Origin: Tethya wilhelma
Taxonomy: Eukaryota > Porifera > Demospongiae > Tethyida > Tethyidae
NCBI GenBank assembly: GCA_964030475.1
Contig: CAXIPT010000011.1
Location: forward strand, 2,057,780-2,121,779
Length of the DNA: 64,000 nt
Direction of reading: 5' to 3'
Below the pieces are notes generated by a model. The model worked only from the letters and a program-made list of their open reading frames with translations, made no database searches and was not told the origin of the DNA. This document shows positions 53,262 through 63,892 of this stretch, piece after piece. The number at the start of each line of letters is the position of its first letter. The stretch's first letter is position 1. Both the position numbers and the translations under genes were made by a program.

Positions 53262-54165
53262 AACAAGTAGTAAAAATTTCAAAAAAAAAGAGTAGTGTAG
53301 GAATGGGCAGTTCGGTAAAAAGCATTGGAACAAGGCAGAGGAGGTACGACACAAGTGCGCCTTTGCTGAGCTGGCAAGTCTGTTAATTACATTCCAATCA
53401 TGTGACCGCAATACTTCATAATGAGTGATGATCACGTACACCCCACTTGCCAGCTCAGCAAAGGCGCACTCGTGTCGTACCTCCTCTGGGAACAAGGCAT
53501 GTGTCAATTTCGGCACATGACTACTTCATTTTTGATTTATTCTTGATCCCTATAATATGGATCCTCAGTGTCATATAAATGCAAAGATCTGTACTACTAT
53601 AGTTGTTGCATTGGTTCGATCTAATCAGTTGGCTAAGCAGTGGAGTAAATCATAATAAGACAGGCAACTTAACTGGAGTGCCGGCCAAGAGTTGGGCATA
53701 AAAAATGAAGTAGTCATGTGCCGAAATTGAGACATGCCTTGTTCCAATGCTTTTACCGCACTGCCCATTCCTACACCACTTTTCTTTTGAAATTTTTACT
53801 ACTTGTTCATTCACTTTTTTCAGCACTACAGTGTGGAGACTATCAGAGACTGGTTAGTCCCTACAAAAAGCTTGAGTAGCAGCTACAATGCATTTCATTA
53901 TGATGGAGGAGGCTAATATGCATGCGCATAATAATGTCACATGGATAGGTTACCTTTGAACTCTACCTACAAGATGGCTGCATTGTAGTACATGAATTTA
54001 TACACTAAGTTTCAAAGCTTTCTAGTTTTTGTTTAGGCCTATTTGAGATTGAAACGAGTATCAAGGAATGTAGTACCCATGAAAAGAACTTACTTTGTGC
54101 TGTCAAAGTTGGCTCAACACATTCTGGTTCTCTGGAAATCCTTTTCAAGTAAGTCAGTTAGGAAG
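53262..54165. repeat. Fold-back repeat element, copy B, with a nested insertion
   Basis: Homologous to 24645-25421: arms at about 53262-53529 and 53700-53808, then shared sequence to GTCAGTTAGGAAG at 54165. The left arm is interrupted by the small element at 53338-53486. The right edge abuts an array-gene fragment. Confidence 0.8.
53338..53486. mobile_element. 149-bp MITE nested in the fold-back repeat
   Basis: Ends are inverted repeats of about 40 bp (GAGGAGGTACGACAC...). GGAACAAGGCA occurs on both sides, whereas the uninterrupted copy A has it once (24708-24718). The duplicated target is thus about 10-11 bp. Confidence 0.8.
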
Positions 54166-54505
54166 TTATAACTATACAGATATACTGCTCATGACATTAG
54201 TAACAATTTGTTCAATTGGCCTACCATCTTATTCTTTGGTAGCACATAATGGTGAAGAGAAACAACTTTTTAAAATACTCAAGAAAATGTGGCTTGCTAT
54301 CATCTTACTCCATCCCCTATATGGTGTCTGTATGCTAGTGTACATTTTCCTTCCAGTACAAACAGTAAAAGGATGTGCTTCTCACTTGTTGACTCACGTG
54401 TACAAGTGGGTATCAAGAAGAAAAACTTCAGAACAAGAACATCTTTTGCCATATCGCTTTGATCACATGGATGAGTACCCCCCTCTTATTTTCCCAACCA
54501 ATTGA
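54166..54505 (+). pseudogene. Cys-rich array family, orphan C-terminal fragment
   Basis: 112 codons plus stop match the last two membrane segments and tail of the array proteins (YNYTDILLMTLVTI, HPLYGVCMLVY, VKGCASHLLTHVYKW, EYPPLIFPTN), closest to gene 6. The frame is intact to the stop, but everything before residue about 500 of the parent is replaced by the end of fold-back repeat copy B. The ATG at 54095 lies in the repeat and is unlikely to be used. The 5' truncation at the repeat boundary suggests rearrangement through the element. Confidence 0.85.
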
Positions 54506-54687
54506 TTTACTGTTGGATTGTGTGGCCTGATCAAGAAAGAGTTGAAAAGGCTACAATATCAATCATTGTATGAATTAAGAGTTGCAATGATTAAAATTAA
54601 TTTTATCATACTAATGGTATAATGTTTAACTGAAACATCATGCCCTGAATATTACAGCTGTCAGTCATTTATGTACGTTCTATGAAA

Positions 54688-55030
54688 CTGTATAGCGGGA
54701 AATTTTCGTGGATTTCACAGTTTGGCTTCATTTTGCGAAAATCCTCCCCGCAAAATTTGTTAGGTAAGGTGTTGTCATACATAGTAATCACGGCTTCAGC
54801 ATATGAGTCAGATGTGCAAGTTAGCTTTAGCTAGCCAACTGAACCTGGAGAGCAGCTTAGCAGGTTTATAGAGCCTATTAAAATCAGCCATCAGTAAGAG
54901 TTTATTCTAAGAAAAAGAGCTAGTCTAAGAATGGATGTCAACATGGAGCTATCCACAAAAATATTCCCTCGAATTTTCATGAAGATGAAAATGTGAAAAA
55001 TTTCCCCTTCAAAATTTTCCCACTATACGG
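54688..55030. mobile_element. Degenerate CCGTATAGC-family MITE
   Basis: Left end CTGTATAGCGGGAAATTTTC, right end TTTTCCCACTATACGG. It recurs in the next array unit at about 59530-59816, so it was there before the units duplicated. Confidence 0.6.
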
Positions 55031-56394
55031 CCGTAGCTTTCCTTTCAATTCCAAGACTTTTGATTGTGAATGCATGTTCAGTTCATACACGCCATAGCAA
55101 CCAATGTTTATGTGGATACTGTTGATAGAAATGCTATAACATCAGACAATATGTATTATTTACCTTTACAATTAACTACCTGATTAGGGATTTCGTCCCA
55201 AACATCATACATGTAATATGATAATACTATACTAATAGTTTATAGAATCATGCTGTTCAGAAGAAAGCACAATTTCTTGTCTTCTTGTTTATTTGATTTT
55301 GTGTGAATGTCGTTACAGTAAATATATACTAAATAAAAGCACCGCTGTGCTTGCCTCTGGCATGTTGTTTTGTTTTTTTTTCTCCTAATCTATTCATAAT
55401 TGGTGGATTGTATACTGGTGTAGAGCTGGTTTCTTTTGATTAAAATCAGCTGTGCTAATTGGCATATTCTTAGGCTCCACTATGATATAAATAAAAGCAC
55501 TGCTGGTGCAAGCAATTTTGCCAACATTCAGAATGTGCACACATTACTTCAATCAAGAGTGGATAAAGGGGGGGGGGGGAAGAGTATCGAACAACGGTAT
55601 ATCCTACTGAAACACTGTTGGGAAAGTAACATGACTTTCACGTGATTATTTTCTTATTTTTATATTAAATTATCCAGATTCTATGCCTTATTTTCCATTA
55701 CGTCATTCGCGACCTATTCCTACAGTAGCATGCGCAGATTATTATCTCGCAGTGAGCTTGTGAAAACATGGTGAAATGAAGAAGCTGCCTGTTGTAAACC
55801 CATCGCTATGCCTTTGGACCTGTCTTGAATTGGATTCTACTAAAGTTTTCCGAGCCTGTCGTTTACCCTTGGTACTTAGCTTTTTTTTGGGTGGTGGCAC
55901 AGAGTTTTCATTGTTGCTAGCTTTTATGTGTGTTTTGTCCTTCCTTTTAGCCTTTTTGCTCCGTTTTTCACAAGTTCCCACTTCCACTTTACAGCCAATA
56001 TAGTCATCTCAGACTCAGAGCCTATATAGAAGCACTCAACTCTTTCAAGGCCATGTTTTGCTGATTCAGCAAGTCTGTAAATAAATGCGAGTATAGCAAG
56101 AGTTTGCGATTTCACTCACGTGCAAACGCCTCAAAGTCGCATTACTTTCCCAATGGTGTTTACTCTAGCTACAGTATAGATACTCTTCCTCCTCTTATGC
56201 ACTCTTGCTTCAATCTTGGAAGTTTAAAGCTGTTTTAAATATACAGTACTAAATCTTATAAATACTTTTTTTTCCTTCACTATAATACATCATTAAAATG
56301 TACTGAGTTTAAAAATATAAACATGGCTTGAATTCCAATCTTTACCATACCAAAGTCCATAACTGATTCAGAAGTGGATCACCCACCATGAATG
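55031..56394. other. Intergenic part of the gene 5 unit, no convincing gene
   Basis: Shared in part with 59817-60870 of the next unit. On the minus strand, 55742-56030 is open and Lys/Arg-rich (KKAKRKDK, PPPKKKLSTK), with possible upstream exon sequence to 56115. It lacks a clear start, and the matching stretch at 60600-60870 is shortened and broken, so I do not call a gene. Confidence 0.4.
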
Positions 56395-56660
56395 AAACTC
56401 ACAACAAAAAATACTAAGTCTTGCGATATAAAATTTTGATATAAAATTTTGTAGTATACTAAAATGGCTAAATACAAAATGGGACGAAGTATAATACACA
56501 TCAAAACTTTCAGTGCTGTCACATATTTTTGCTCAGCATGGAACAAACTCACAACAAATACAGTAATACTGCACGGTGATCATAAATTTTACAGTACAAT
56601 AAAATGGCTAAAAACAACACGGGACGAAGCATTATTCAACAAAAACTTTCAGTGTTGACA
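56395..56660 (+). pseudogene. Decayed array-gene ectodomain fragments before gene 5
   Basis: AAAATGGCTAAATACAAAAT (encoding a version of TKMAKHEMG) and a second partial copy near 56600 derive from the ectodomain coding region. They are followed by GTATACCATTACC flank sequence seen in other units. Stops interrupt all frames. Confidence 0.6.
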
Positions 56661-56882
56661 CACATTTATGAAAACCTCGGCCAGGTAATACCCCAGCTAA
56701 AGAATAATGTTTAAGTAAACATTACACGGCTTGATAGTATACCATTACCATTTATTTAACAGAATCCACATAAACATTATTCACTGTTGCATAAATTGAA
56801 CAATCACAAGGCATACAAACAGTCTTACAATTTAAAGGAAAGCTACTGTAGTATATTAATCATTAAAGCTAACTATTATTCA

Positions 56883-58724
56883 ATGATGTTTCAGTATGAG
56901 ACCATGACCTTGATATTTCTGATTTTCATTGCTATAATCTGTCATAAGAATGTACAGAGTTTGACAAAAGATGGCAATGGATCGGTTTCCAGTGACTATC
57001 AGGAGTCTAGCAGTGAAATACATTGCCCACCATGGAGTGAACTCACAGCCAACAATACTTGTCAATGTACTGAAATGACAATTAGAAACAGACACAAATT
57101 AGATCTGTGGTGCTTTAACAACAATGCTTCACTGCCCTACTGCTATTGTCTGTCCTATAGTAAGAAATTCAACAAATCTGTGGAAGGATTTTGCAAATTT
57201 AGGTGTAATGTACCAGGAGGTGATCCTGGAAGGAAATTATTTACCGGTTTTTATCGATATCAGATCACAGCATCAACTAAAAACATGAGTAACTTCAATG
57301 AGAATGAATGTAGCAGTCTGGGATTGAACAGAACTGGTCAGATGTGTGGCAGTTGTGTGGAGGGATTTGCTCCTCCTGTCTACTCTTACAGCTGGGCCTG
57401 TGTCAACTGTACTGACTACAAGTACAACTGGATAAAGTACATTGCTGTTGCTTATCTCCCACTGACAGTCTTCTTCATAATTGTTATTACATTTCGGATA
57501 TCAGCAGCTTCAGGAGTGATGAATGGGTTTGTTGTAACAAGCCAGATTTTGTCATCACCTTCTATAATTGAATATTATCTGGTAAGTGATAATTATCAGC
57601 CCTTATTGACAATTGGTTTTAAGGTATTCCGCACATTTTATGGCATATGGAACCTTGACTTCTTTCGTGATGTCTACACTCCATTTTGTCTTCATCCAAA
57701 CATGACTGCTATTCAGACTAGAACTCTTGACTATGCTATTGCTGTCTACCCACTACTGCTGGTTATCATTACATACATCTTTGCCACTTTGCACTATCAC
57801 TATCCTAGAGTTGTGTTGCTATGGAGACCATTTTACAAGTGCTTTAGATGTGTTCGTAATGAGTGGGACATAAAGAACACCCTCATTGGAGCATTTGCTA
57901 CATTTATTCTCCTTTCATATGTGAAAATTCTTAATATTTCACTAGACCTACTAATGCCTACTACTTTGTATGACATGAGAGGAAACCCTCTCAACCAGAC
58001 TTATCTCAGTATGGATGGAACAGTGGAATACTTTGGTAGAGAGCACCTTCCCTATGGTGTGTTGGCTCTAGTGATGCTTCTCCTGTTCAACATCCTCCCT
58101 CTGATGTTGCTGTGTCTCTTCCCCTGTCGATGCTTTCATAGGTGTCTCAATTACTTCAACATTCAACGAGAGACTTTGAGGGAATTCATAGCTGTGTTTC
58201 AAGGACAGTTCAAAGATGAACCTCATGACTACCGATACTTCTCAGCCTTCTATCTCCTACTCAGGATCTTTAACCTGTTGTGTCTACTGATGTTTAAGGG
58301 AATGATACACTTTCAACTTATGGCCATACTTTTTGCTCTAGCAACAGTTACTGTGGCCATCTTTAAACCATACAAGCAATGGATTTATAACTATACAGAT
58401 GTACTGCTCATGAGTTTAGTAACAATTATTTCAATTGGCCCACCATCCTATTCTTTGGTTGCATATAACGGTGAAGAGCAACAACTTTTTACAATACTCA
58501 AGAAAATATGGGTTGTTATCATTTCACTCCATCCCCTATATGGTGTCTGTATGCTAGTGTATATTTTCCTTCCAGTGCAAACAGCAAAAGGATGTGCTTC
58601 TCACTTGTTGACTCGTGTCTACAAGTGCATATCAAGAAGAGAAACTTCAGAACAAGAGCATCTTTTGCCATACCGCTTTGATCACATGGATGAGTACCCC
58701 CCTCTTATTTTCCCAACTAATTGA
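56883..58724 (+). CDS. Multipass membrane protein of the Cys-rich array family, gene 5 (613 aa)
   Basis: Intronless. I choose the ATG at 56883 (MMFQYETMTLIFLIFIAII), which aligns with genes 2 and 4, over the upstream ATG at 56787, which adds a polar leader derived from the conserved 5' block. Ectodomain: CPPWSELTANNTCQC, GFCKFRC, NRTGQMCGSCVEGF. Its TK segment is shortened (TEMTIRNRHKLDLW). Variable loop: EYYLVSDNYQPLLTIGFKVF. Membrane core: WNLDFFRDVY, ATFILLSYVKILNIS, DYRYFSAFYLLLRIF. The 3' flank to about 59300 is nearly identical to that of gene 6, showing a recent unit duplication of about 4.6 kb. Confidence 0.92.
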   Translation: MMFQYETMTLIFLIFIAIICHKNVQSLTKDGNGSVSSDYQESSSEIHCPPWSELTANNTCQCTEMTIRNRHKLDLWCFNNNASLPYCYCLSYSKKFNKSVEGFCKFRCNVPGGDPGRKLFTGFYRYQITASTKNMSNFNENECSSLGLNRTGQMCGSCVEGFAPPVYSYSWACVNCTDYKYNWIKYIAVAYLPLTVFFIIVITFRISAASGVMNGFVVTSQILSSPSIIEYYLVSDNYQPLLTIGFKVFRTFYGIWNLDFFRDVYTPFCLHPNMTAIQTRTLDYAIAVYPLLLVIITYIFATLHYHYPRVVLLWRPFYKCFRCVRNEWDIKNTLIGAFATFILLSYVKILNISLDLLMPTTLYDMRGNPLNQTYLSMDGTVEYFGREHLPYGVLALVMLLLFNILPLMLLCLFPCRCFHRCLNYFNIQRETLREFIAVFQGQFKDEPHDYRYFSAFYLLLRIFNLLCLLMFKGMIHFQLMAILFALATVTVAIFKPYKQWIYNYTDVLLMSLVTIISIGPPSYSLVAYNGEEQQLFTILKKIWVVIISLHPLYGVCMLVYIFLPVQTAKGCASHLLTRVYKCISRRETSEQEHLLPYRFDHMDEYPPLIFPTN

Positions 58725-61077
58725 TTTATTATTGGTACTGTAAAAATATATAGTGAGGCATGATTAAGAAAGAGTTGAAATCAGTCATTTTGTAAAGAGT
58801 TAGAATGATCAAAACTCATTTTATGTACTCTAAAAAAATATTAGAGCTTGGAACTTTCTAACTGTTAGCGATATATACTCAGTGCTTTGTTAAGCTCATT
58901 AAATTTTGTGTTCTAAGAATAAAAATGTTTACTTCACCTACATAGTAGAGCATTGAGAAAATGTCAATTAGCATACTTAGATGTAGACCTACGGTACAAC
59001 ATTATGACATAATTACAGCTATGTGTGCAAGATGTTGAAAGACATCATGCAGTTACACCAGTTTATACAATCCACCATTATGAATAGATATGGGGAAAAA
59101 ACAACATGCATGCTAGAGTCAAGCACTGTGGTGCTTTAATTTAGTACAGTTGTGGTAATGACATACAATTGTCATTGCAATTACACAAATTAACAATTAC
59201 TAACTTTGTTCTCAGGCCTTCTGTGTGCTGCTAGTATTGATGTATAAAATTGACGATCTTTACAATTTTCGTAAATCAGGCCCCGTTTACACAGATAGGT
59301 TTACTATGTTTTTGATTTGCATTTACAAAAATATGTTTTCCAGTGAATCATGTCACACGGCATCATGTATAGTACGTACATGATATCAATCATCAATATT
59401 AATATCATTCATTGTGCGAATTAAGAGTTGCAATGCTTAAAATTTGTGGTATATGGCATAATGCTTAAGTGAAGCATCACGCACTGAATATTATAGCTGT
59501 CAACTAGTCATTCATGTACATTCTATGAAACTGTATAGTGGGAAACTTTCGAGAAAGAAAATTTTTGCGGACTTCACGGTTTGGCTTCATTTTGCCAAAA
59601 TCCCTCCCCGCTTTAGCTAACCAACTGAAGCTGGAGAGCAGTTTAGCAGGTTTATAGAGCCTGGAAAATCAGCCATCAGCAAAAGTTTATTGCAAGAAAA
59701 AGAGCTAAAGCTAACAATGGATGTCAACATGGAGCTATCCACAAAAATTTTCCCTTCAAATTTCTATGAGGATGAAAACGTGAAAAATTTCCCCCTCAAA
59801 AATTTCCCATTATACGCTCGTAGCTTTCCTTTCAATTCCAAGACTTTTGATTGTGAATGCATGTTCAGTTCATACACACCGTAGCAACCAATGTTTATGT
59901 GGATACTGTTGATAGAAATGCTTATAACATCAAACAATATGTATTTTTACCTTTACAATTAACTACCAGATTGGGGATTTCGTCATACATATTATGATAA
60001 TAAATTATTATACTAATAGTTTATAGAATCGTGCTGTTCAAAAGAAAGCACAAATTTCTTGTAGTTGTGATTTTGTGTGATTGTAATGTCATTATAGTAA
60101 CTATATACTAAAAAGAAGCACCGCCATGCTTGTTTTTTATTCTCCTAATCTATTCATAATTGGTAGATTGAGTCTTTTGATTAACATCATGCACACTTAG
60201 ATGTCATTGTGTCATAATATTATACTATATGTAGGCCTCATCATAGCCATGCTAATTGGCATGTTAAGCTCCACTATAATAATATAAGCAAAGCAAACAT
60301 TTGTAAACTTAGAACACAAATGAGTTTAACAACAACAAAATGTCAAGTATAGCTAACAGTAGACCTAGAGTTTTGAAGCTTCTAGTCAGCAAACTCAATC
60401 ACCATATAGAAAATCACGTACTTTTGTAGTGAATTGTGAACCTTAATTGTAAAAGTAGCGTACAAAATATATAACCAACAATTGAAAAGCATGAAAAATG
60501 GCAAATTTTCACCCAACTTTTCATGGGGAAAAACTGTATACTGCCCTGCACTATTCAAAAAAGAAATTTTACCAAATTCAAAATGTGTAGGTATTACTTC
60601 AATCAAGAGTGGATAAGAGGGGAGGAAGAAGAGTATTGAAATACAGTATACCTTACGGAAACACTGTTGGGAAAGTAACATGACTTGCACGTGATTATTT
60701 TCTCATTTTTATATTAAATTATCCAGATTCTATGCTGTATTCTCCATGGCTTACGTCATTCGCAACCTATACCTGAGTACTCCTATACCTACAGTAGCAT
60801 GAGCAGAATATTATCTCACAGTGAGCTTGTGCAAACATGGTGAAATGAAGAAGATGCCTGTTGTAAACTCGTAAAGCTTACTGGATTTGCATAATCTTGC
60901 ATAATTACTGCTTATTAATAGTTATTAACTATAGTGCTGAGGTTTAATCCTGGTCCTAATAGATAAATTATGTCAAGAAATATAAATAATATAATATTCT
61001 ATTTATCATAATTACAAAGAAAACGGAGATTAAAAAATTCCGGAATAATCTGTTTTTCTGGATTTTATCTGAATTCT
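58725..61077. other. Intergenic part of the gene 6 unit
   Basis: 58725-59270 is repeated after gene 6 (63338-63893). A degenerate MITE lies at about 59530-59816. 59817-60870 is a shortened copy of 55031-56050. I see no gene. Confidence 0.6.
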
Positions 61078-61275
61078 ATTAAAATGGCTAAATACAAAAT
61101 GGGACGAAGTATAATACACACCAAAACTTTCACTGCTGTCACATATTTTTGCTCACCACGGAATAAACTCACAACAAATACAGTAATATTGGTGATCATA
61201 AATTTTACAGTACACTTTTAATGGGTAAAAACAACATGGGACGAAGCATAATACAACAAAAACTTTCAGTGTTGT
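61078..61275 (+). pseudogene. Decayed array-gene ectodomain fragments before gene 6
   Basis: AAAATGGCTAAATACAAAAT at 61081 and the following ATATTTTTGCTCACCACGG match the relic before gene 5 at 56461. Frames are closed. The same sequence reappears at 63893-64000. Confidence 0.6.
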
Positions 61276-61405
61276 CACAAGTTTATGAAAACCTAAGTCA
61301 GATAATACCCCAGCTAAAGAATAATGATAAATAAATATATATGGCTTAATAGTATACCATTTATTTAATAGAACTCACATAAACATTGATTGTTGTTGGA
61401 TTAAT

Positions 61406-61480
61406 TGAACAATCACCATATAAAATGTCTTACAATTGAAGGAAAGATACTGAAGCATAATAATGATTGAAAGCTAACTA
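61406..61480 (+). promoter_or_regulatory. Candidate promoter block of array gene 6
   Basis: GAACAATCACCATATAAAAT with TATAAAA at 61418-61424, then ACAATTGAAGGAAAG, about 20-95 bp before the ATG at 61502. The GAACAATCA...AATTGAAGGA order is shared with genes 4 and 5 and in degraded form with the relics. Confidence 0.4.
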
Positions 61481-61501
61481 TTATTCTATGCAAGTTAGAA
61501 C

Positions 61502-63337
61502 ATGATGTATCAGTTTAACACCACAGCTACATTGGTGTTCCTACTTTTCATTGCTATGGTCTCTCCTAAGAATGTACAGAGTTTAACAAAAGATAGCAAT
61601 GGATCAGTTTCCAGTGACTACCAGGAGTCTAGTAGTGAAACAGATTGCCCACCATGGAGTACTAAAATCTCAGACAACAATAGTTGTCAATGTACTATAA
61701 ACAGGAAAAAACTCAATCTGTGGTGCTTGGACAACAATGCTTCACTACCAGACTGCTATTGTCTGTCCTATAATAAGAAGTTCAACAAAACGGTGGAAGG
61801 ATTTTGCAAATTCAGGTGTGCTGTACCATTTAGAGATCCTGGAAGGAAAATATTTACTGGTTTTCATCGATATCAAATCACAGCACCCACCAAAGACATG
61901 AGTGCCTTCAATGAGAATGAATGTAGCAGCATGGGATTGAACAGAACTGGTCAGATGTGTGGCAGTTGTGTGAAGGGATTTGCTCCTCCTGTCTACTCTT
62001 ACAGCTGGGCCTGTGTCAACTGTACTGACTACAAGTATAACTGGATAAAGTACATTGCTATTGCTTATCTCCCACTGACAGTCTTCTTCATAATTGTTAC
62101 TACATTTCGGATATCAGCAGCTTCAGAAGTGATGAATGGGTTTGTTCTATCTAGCCAGATTTTGATATCACCTGCCATAGTTGAATATCATGTGTTAGGC
62201 TATAATTATCTTCTCCCATCGACAATTAGTTTTAAGGTAGTCAGTGCTTTTTATGGCATATGGAACCTTGATTTCTTTCGTGATCTCTACCCTCCATTTT
62301 GTCTTCATCCAAACATCACTGCTATTCAGACTAGAGCTCTTGACTATGCTATTGCTGTCTACCCACTACTGCTGGTTATCATCACATACATCTTTGCCAC
62401 TTTGCACTATAGCTATCCTAGAGTTGTGTCGCTATGGAGACCATTCTATAGATGTTTTAGATGTATCCGTAATGAGTGGGACATAAAGAATACCCTAATT
62501 GGAGCATTTGCTACATTTATTCTACTTTCATATGTGAAGATTCTTAATATTTCACTAGACCTGCTAATGCCTACTACTCTGTATGACATGAGAGGAGACC
62601 CTCTCAACCAGACTTATCTCAGAATGGATGGAACAGTGAAATATTTCAGTACAGAGCACCTTCCCTATGGTGTGTTGGCTCTAGTGATGCTCCTCCTGTT
62701 CAACATCCTCCCTCTGATGTTGCTGTGTCTCTTCCCCTGTCGATGCTTTCATAGGTGTCTCAATTACTTTAATATTCAACGAGAGACTTTGAGGGAATTC
62801 ATAGCTGTATTTCAAGGACAGTTCAAAGATGAACCTCATGACTACCGATACTTCTCAGCCTTCTATCTCCTACTCAAGATCTTTAACCTGTTGTTGCTAC
62901 TGATGTTTAAGGGAATGATGCACTTTCAACTTATGGCCATTCTTTTTGCTCTAGCAACAGTTATTGTGGCTATCTTTAAACCATACAGGCAATGGATTTT
63001 TAACTATACAGATGTACTGCTCATGACTTTAGTAACAATTCTTTCAATTGGCCTGGCCTCCTATTCTTTGGTAGTGTATAACGGTGAAGATCAACAACTT
63101 TTTACAATACTCAAGAAAATATGGGTTGTTATCCTTTTACTCCACCCCCTATGTGGTGTCTGTATGCTAGTGTATACTTTCCTTCCAGTACAAACAGTAA
63201 AAGGATGTGCTTCTCACTTGTTGACTCATGTGTTCAAGTGGGTATCAAGACGAGAAACTTCAGAACAAGAGCATCTTTTGCCATACCGCTTTGATCACAT
63301 GGATGAGTACCCCCCTCTTATTTTCCCAACTAATTGA
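61502..63337 (+). CDS. Multipass membrane protein of the Cys-rich array family, gene 6 (611 aa)
   Basis: Intronless ORF with signal peptide (FNTTATLVFLLFIAMVSPKN). The ectodomain is the most divergent of the array (CPPWSTKISDNNSCQC, then a shortened INRKKLNLWC), but GFCKFRC, NRTGQMCGSCVKGF and WACVNC are kept. The variable loop is EYHVLGYNYLLPSTISFKVV. Family core motifs are intact (WNLDFFRDLY, ATFILLSYVKILNIS), with DYRYFSAFYLLLKIF carrying Lys for the usual Arg, and KYFSTEHLPYG for the usual EYFGREHLPYG. The ATG context TTAGAACATGAT matches genes 1 and 3. It is the last complete array gene in the window. Confidence 0.92.
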   Translation: MMYQFNTTATLVFLLFIAMVSPKNVQSLTKDSNGSVSSDYQESSSETDCPPWSTKISDNNSCQCTINRKKLNLWCLDNNASLPDCYCLSYNKKFNKTVEGFCKFRCAVPFRDPGRKIFTGFHRYQITAPTKDMSAFNENECSSMGLNRTGQMCGSCVKGFAPPVYSYSWACVNCTDYKYNWIKYIAIAYLPLTVFFIIVTTFRISAASEVMNGFVLSSQILISPAIVEYHVLGYNYLLPSTISFKVVSAFYGIWNLDFFRDLYPPFCLHPNITAIQTRALDYAIAVYPLLLVIITYIFATLHYSYPRVVSLWRPFYRCFRCIRNEWDIKNTLIGAFATFILLSYVKILNISLDLLMPTTLYDMRGDPLNQTYLRMDGTVKYFSTEHLPYGVLALVMLLLFNILPLMLLCLFPCRCFHRCLNYFNIQRETLREFIAVFQGQFKDEPHDYRYFSAFYLLLKIFNLLLLLMFKGMMHFQLMAILFALATVIVAIFKPYRQWIFNYTDVLLMTLVTILSIGLASYSLVVYNGEDQQLFTILKKIWVVILLLHPLCGVCMLVYTFLPVQTVKGCASHLLTHVFKWVSRRETSEQEHLLPYRFDHMDEYPPLIFPTN

Positions 63338-63892
63338 TTTATTATTGGTACTGTAAAAATATATAGTGAGGCATGATTAAGAAAGAGTTGAAATCAGTCA
63401 TTTTGTAAAGAGTTACAATGATCAGAACTCATTTTATGTACTGTAAAAAATAATACAGCTTGAAACTTTCTAACTGTTAGCGATATATACTCAGCAATTG
63501 TTAAGCTCATTAAATTTTGTGTTCTAAGAATAAAAATGTTTACTTCACCTACATAGTAAAGCATTGAGAAAATGTCAATTAGAATACTTACATGTAGACC
63601 TACAGTACAACATTATGACATAATTACAGCTATATGTGTGCAAGATGTTGAAGACATCATGCAGTTACACAAGTTTATACAATCCACCATTATGAATAGA
63701 TATGGGGAAAAAACAACATGCATGCTAGAGTCAAGCACTGTGGTACTTTAATATAGTACAGTTGTGGTAATGACATACAATTGTCATTGCAATTACACAA
63801 ATTAACAATTACTAACTTTGTTCTCAGGCCTTCTGTGTGCTGCTAGTATTGATGTATAAAATTGACGATCTTTACCATTTTCGTAAATCAGG
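63338..63892. repeat. 3' flank of gene 6, duplicate of the gene 5 flank
   Basis: Nearly identical to 58725-59283, including GTACTGTAAAAATATATAGT. It ends at AAATCAGGCCC, where the two units diverge. Confidence 0.85.

Noticed and set aside
55742..56115. Lys/Arg-rich minus-strand frames as a nuclear-protein gene
   Set aside because: No start or clear exon structure, and the duplicate unit at about 60600-60870 does not preserve the frame.
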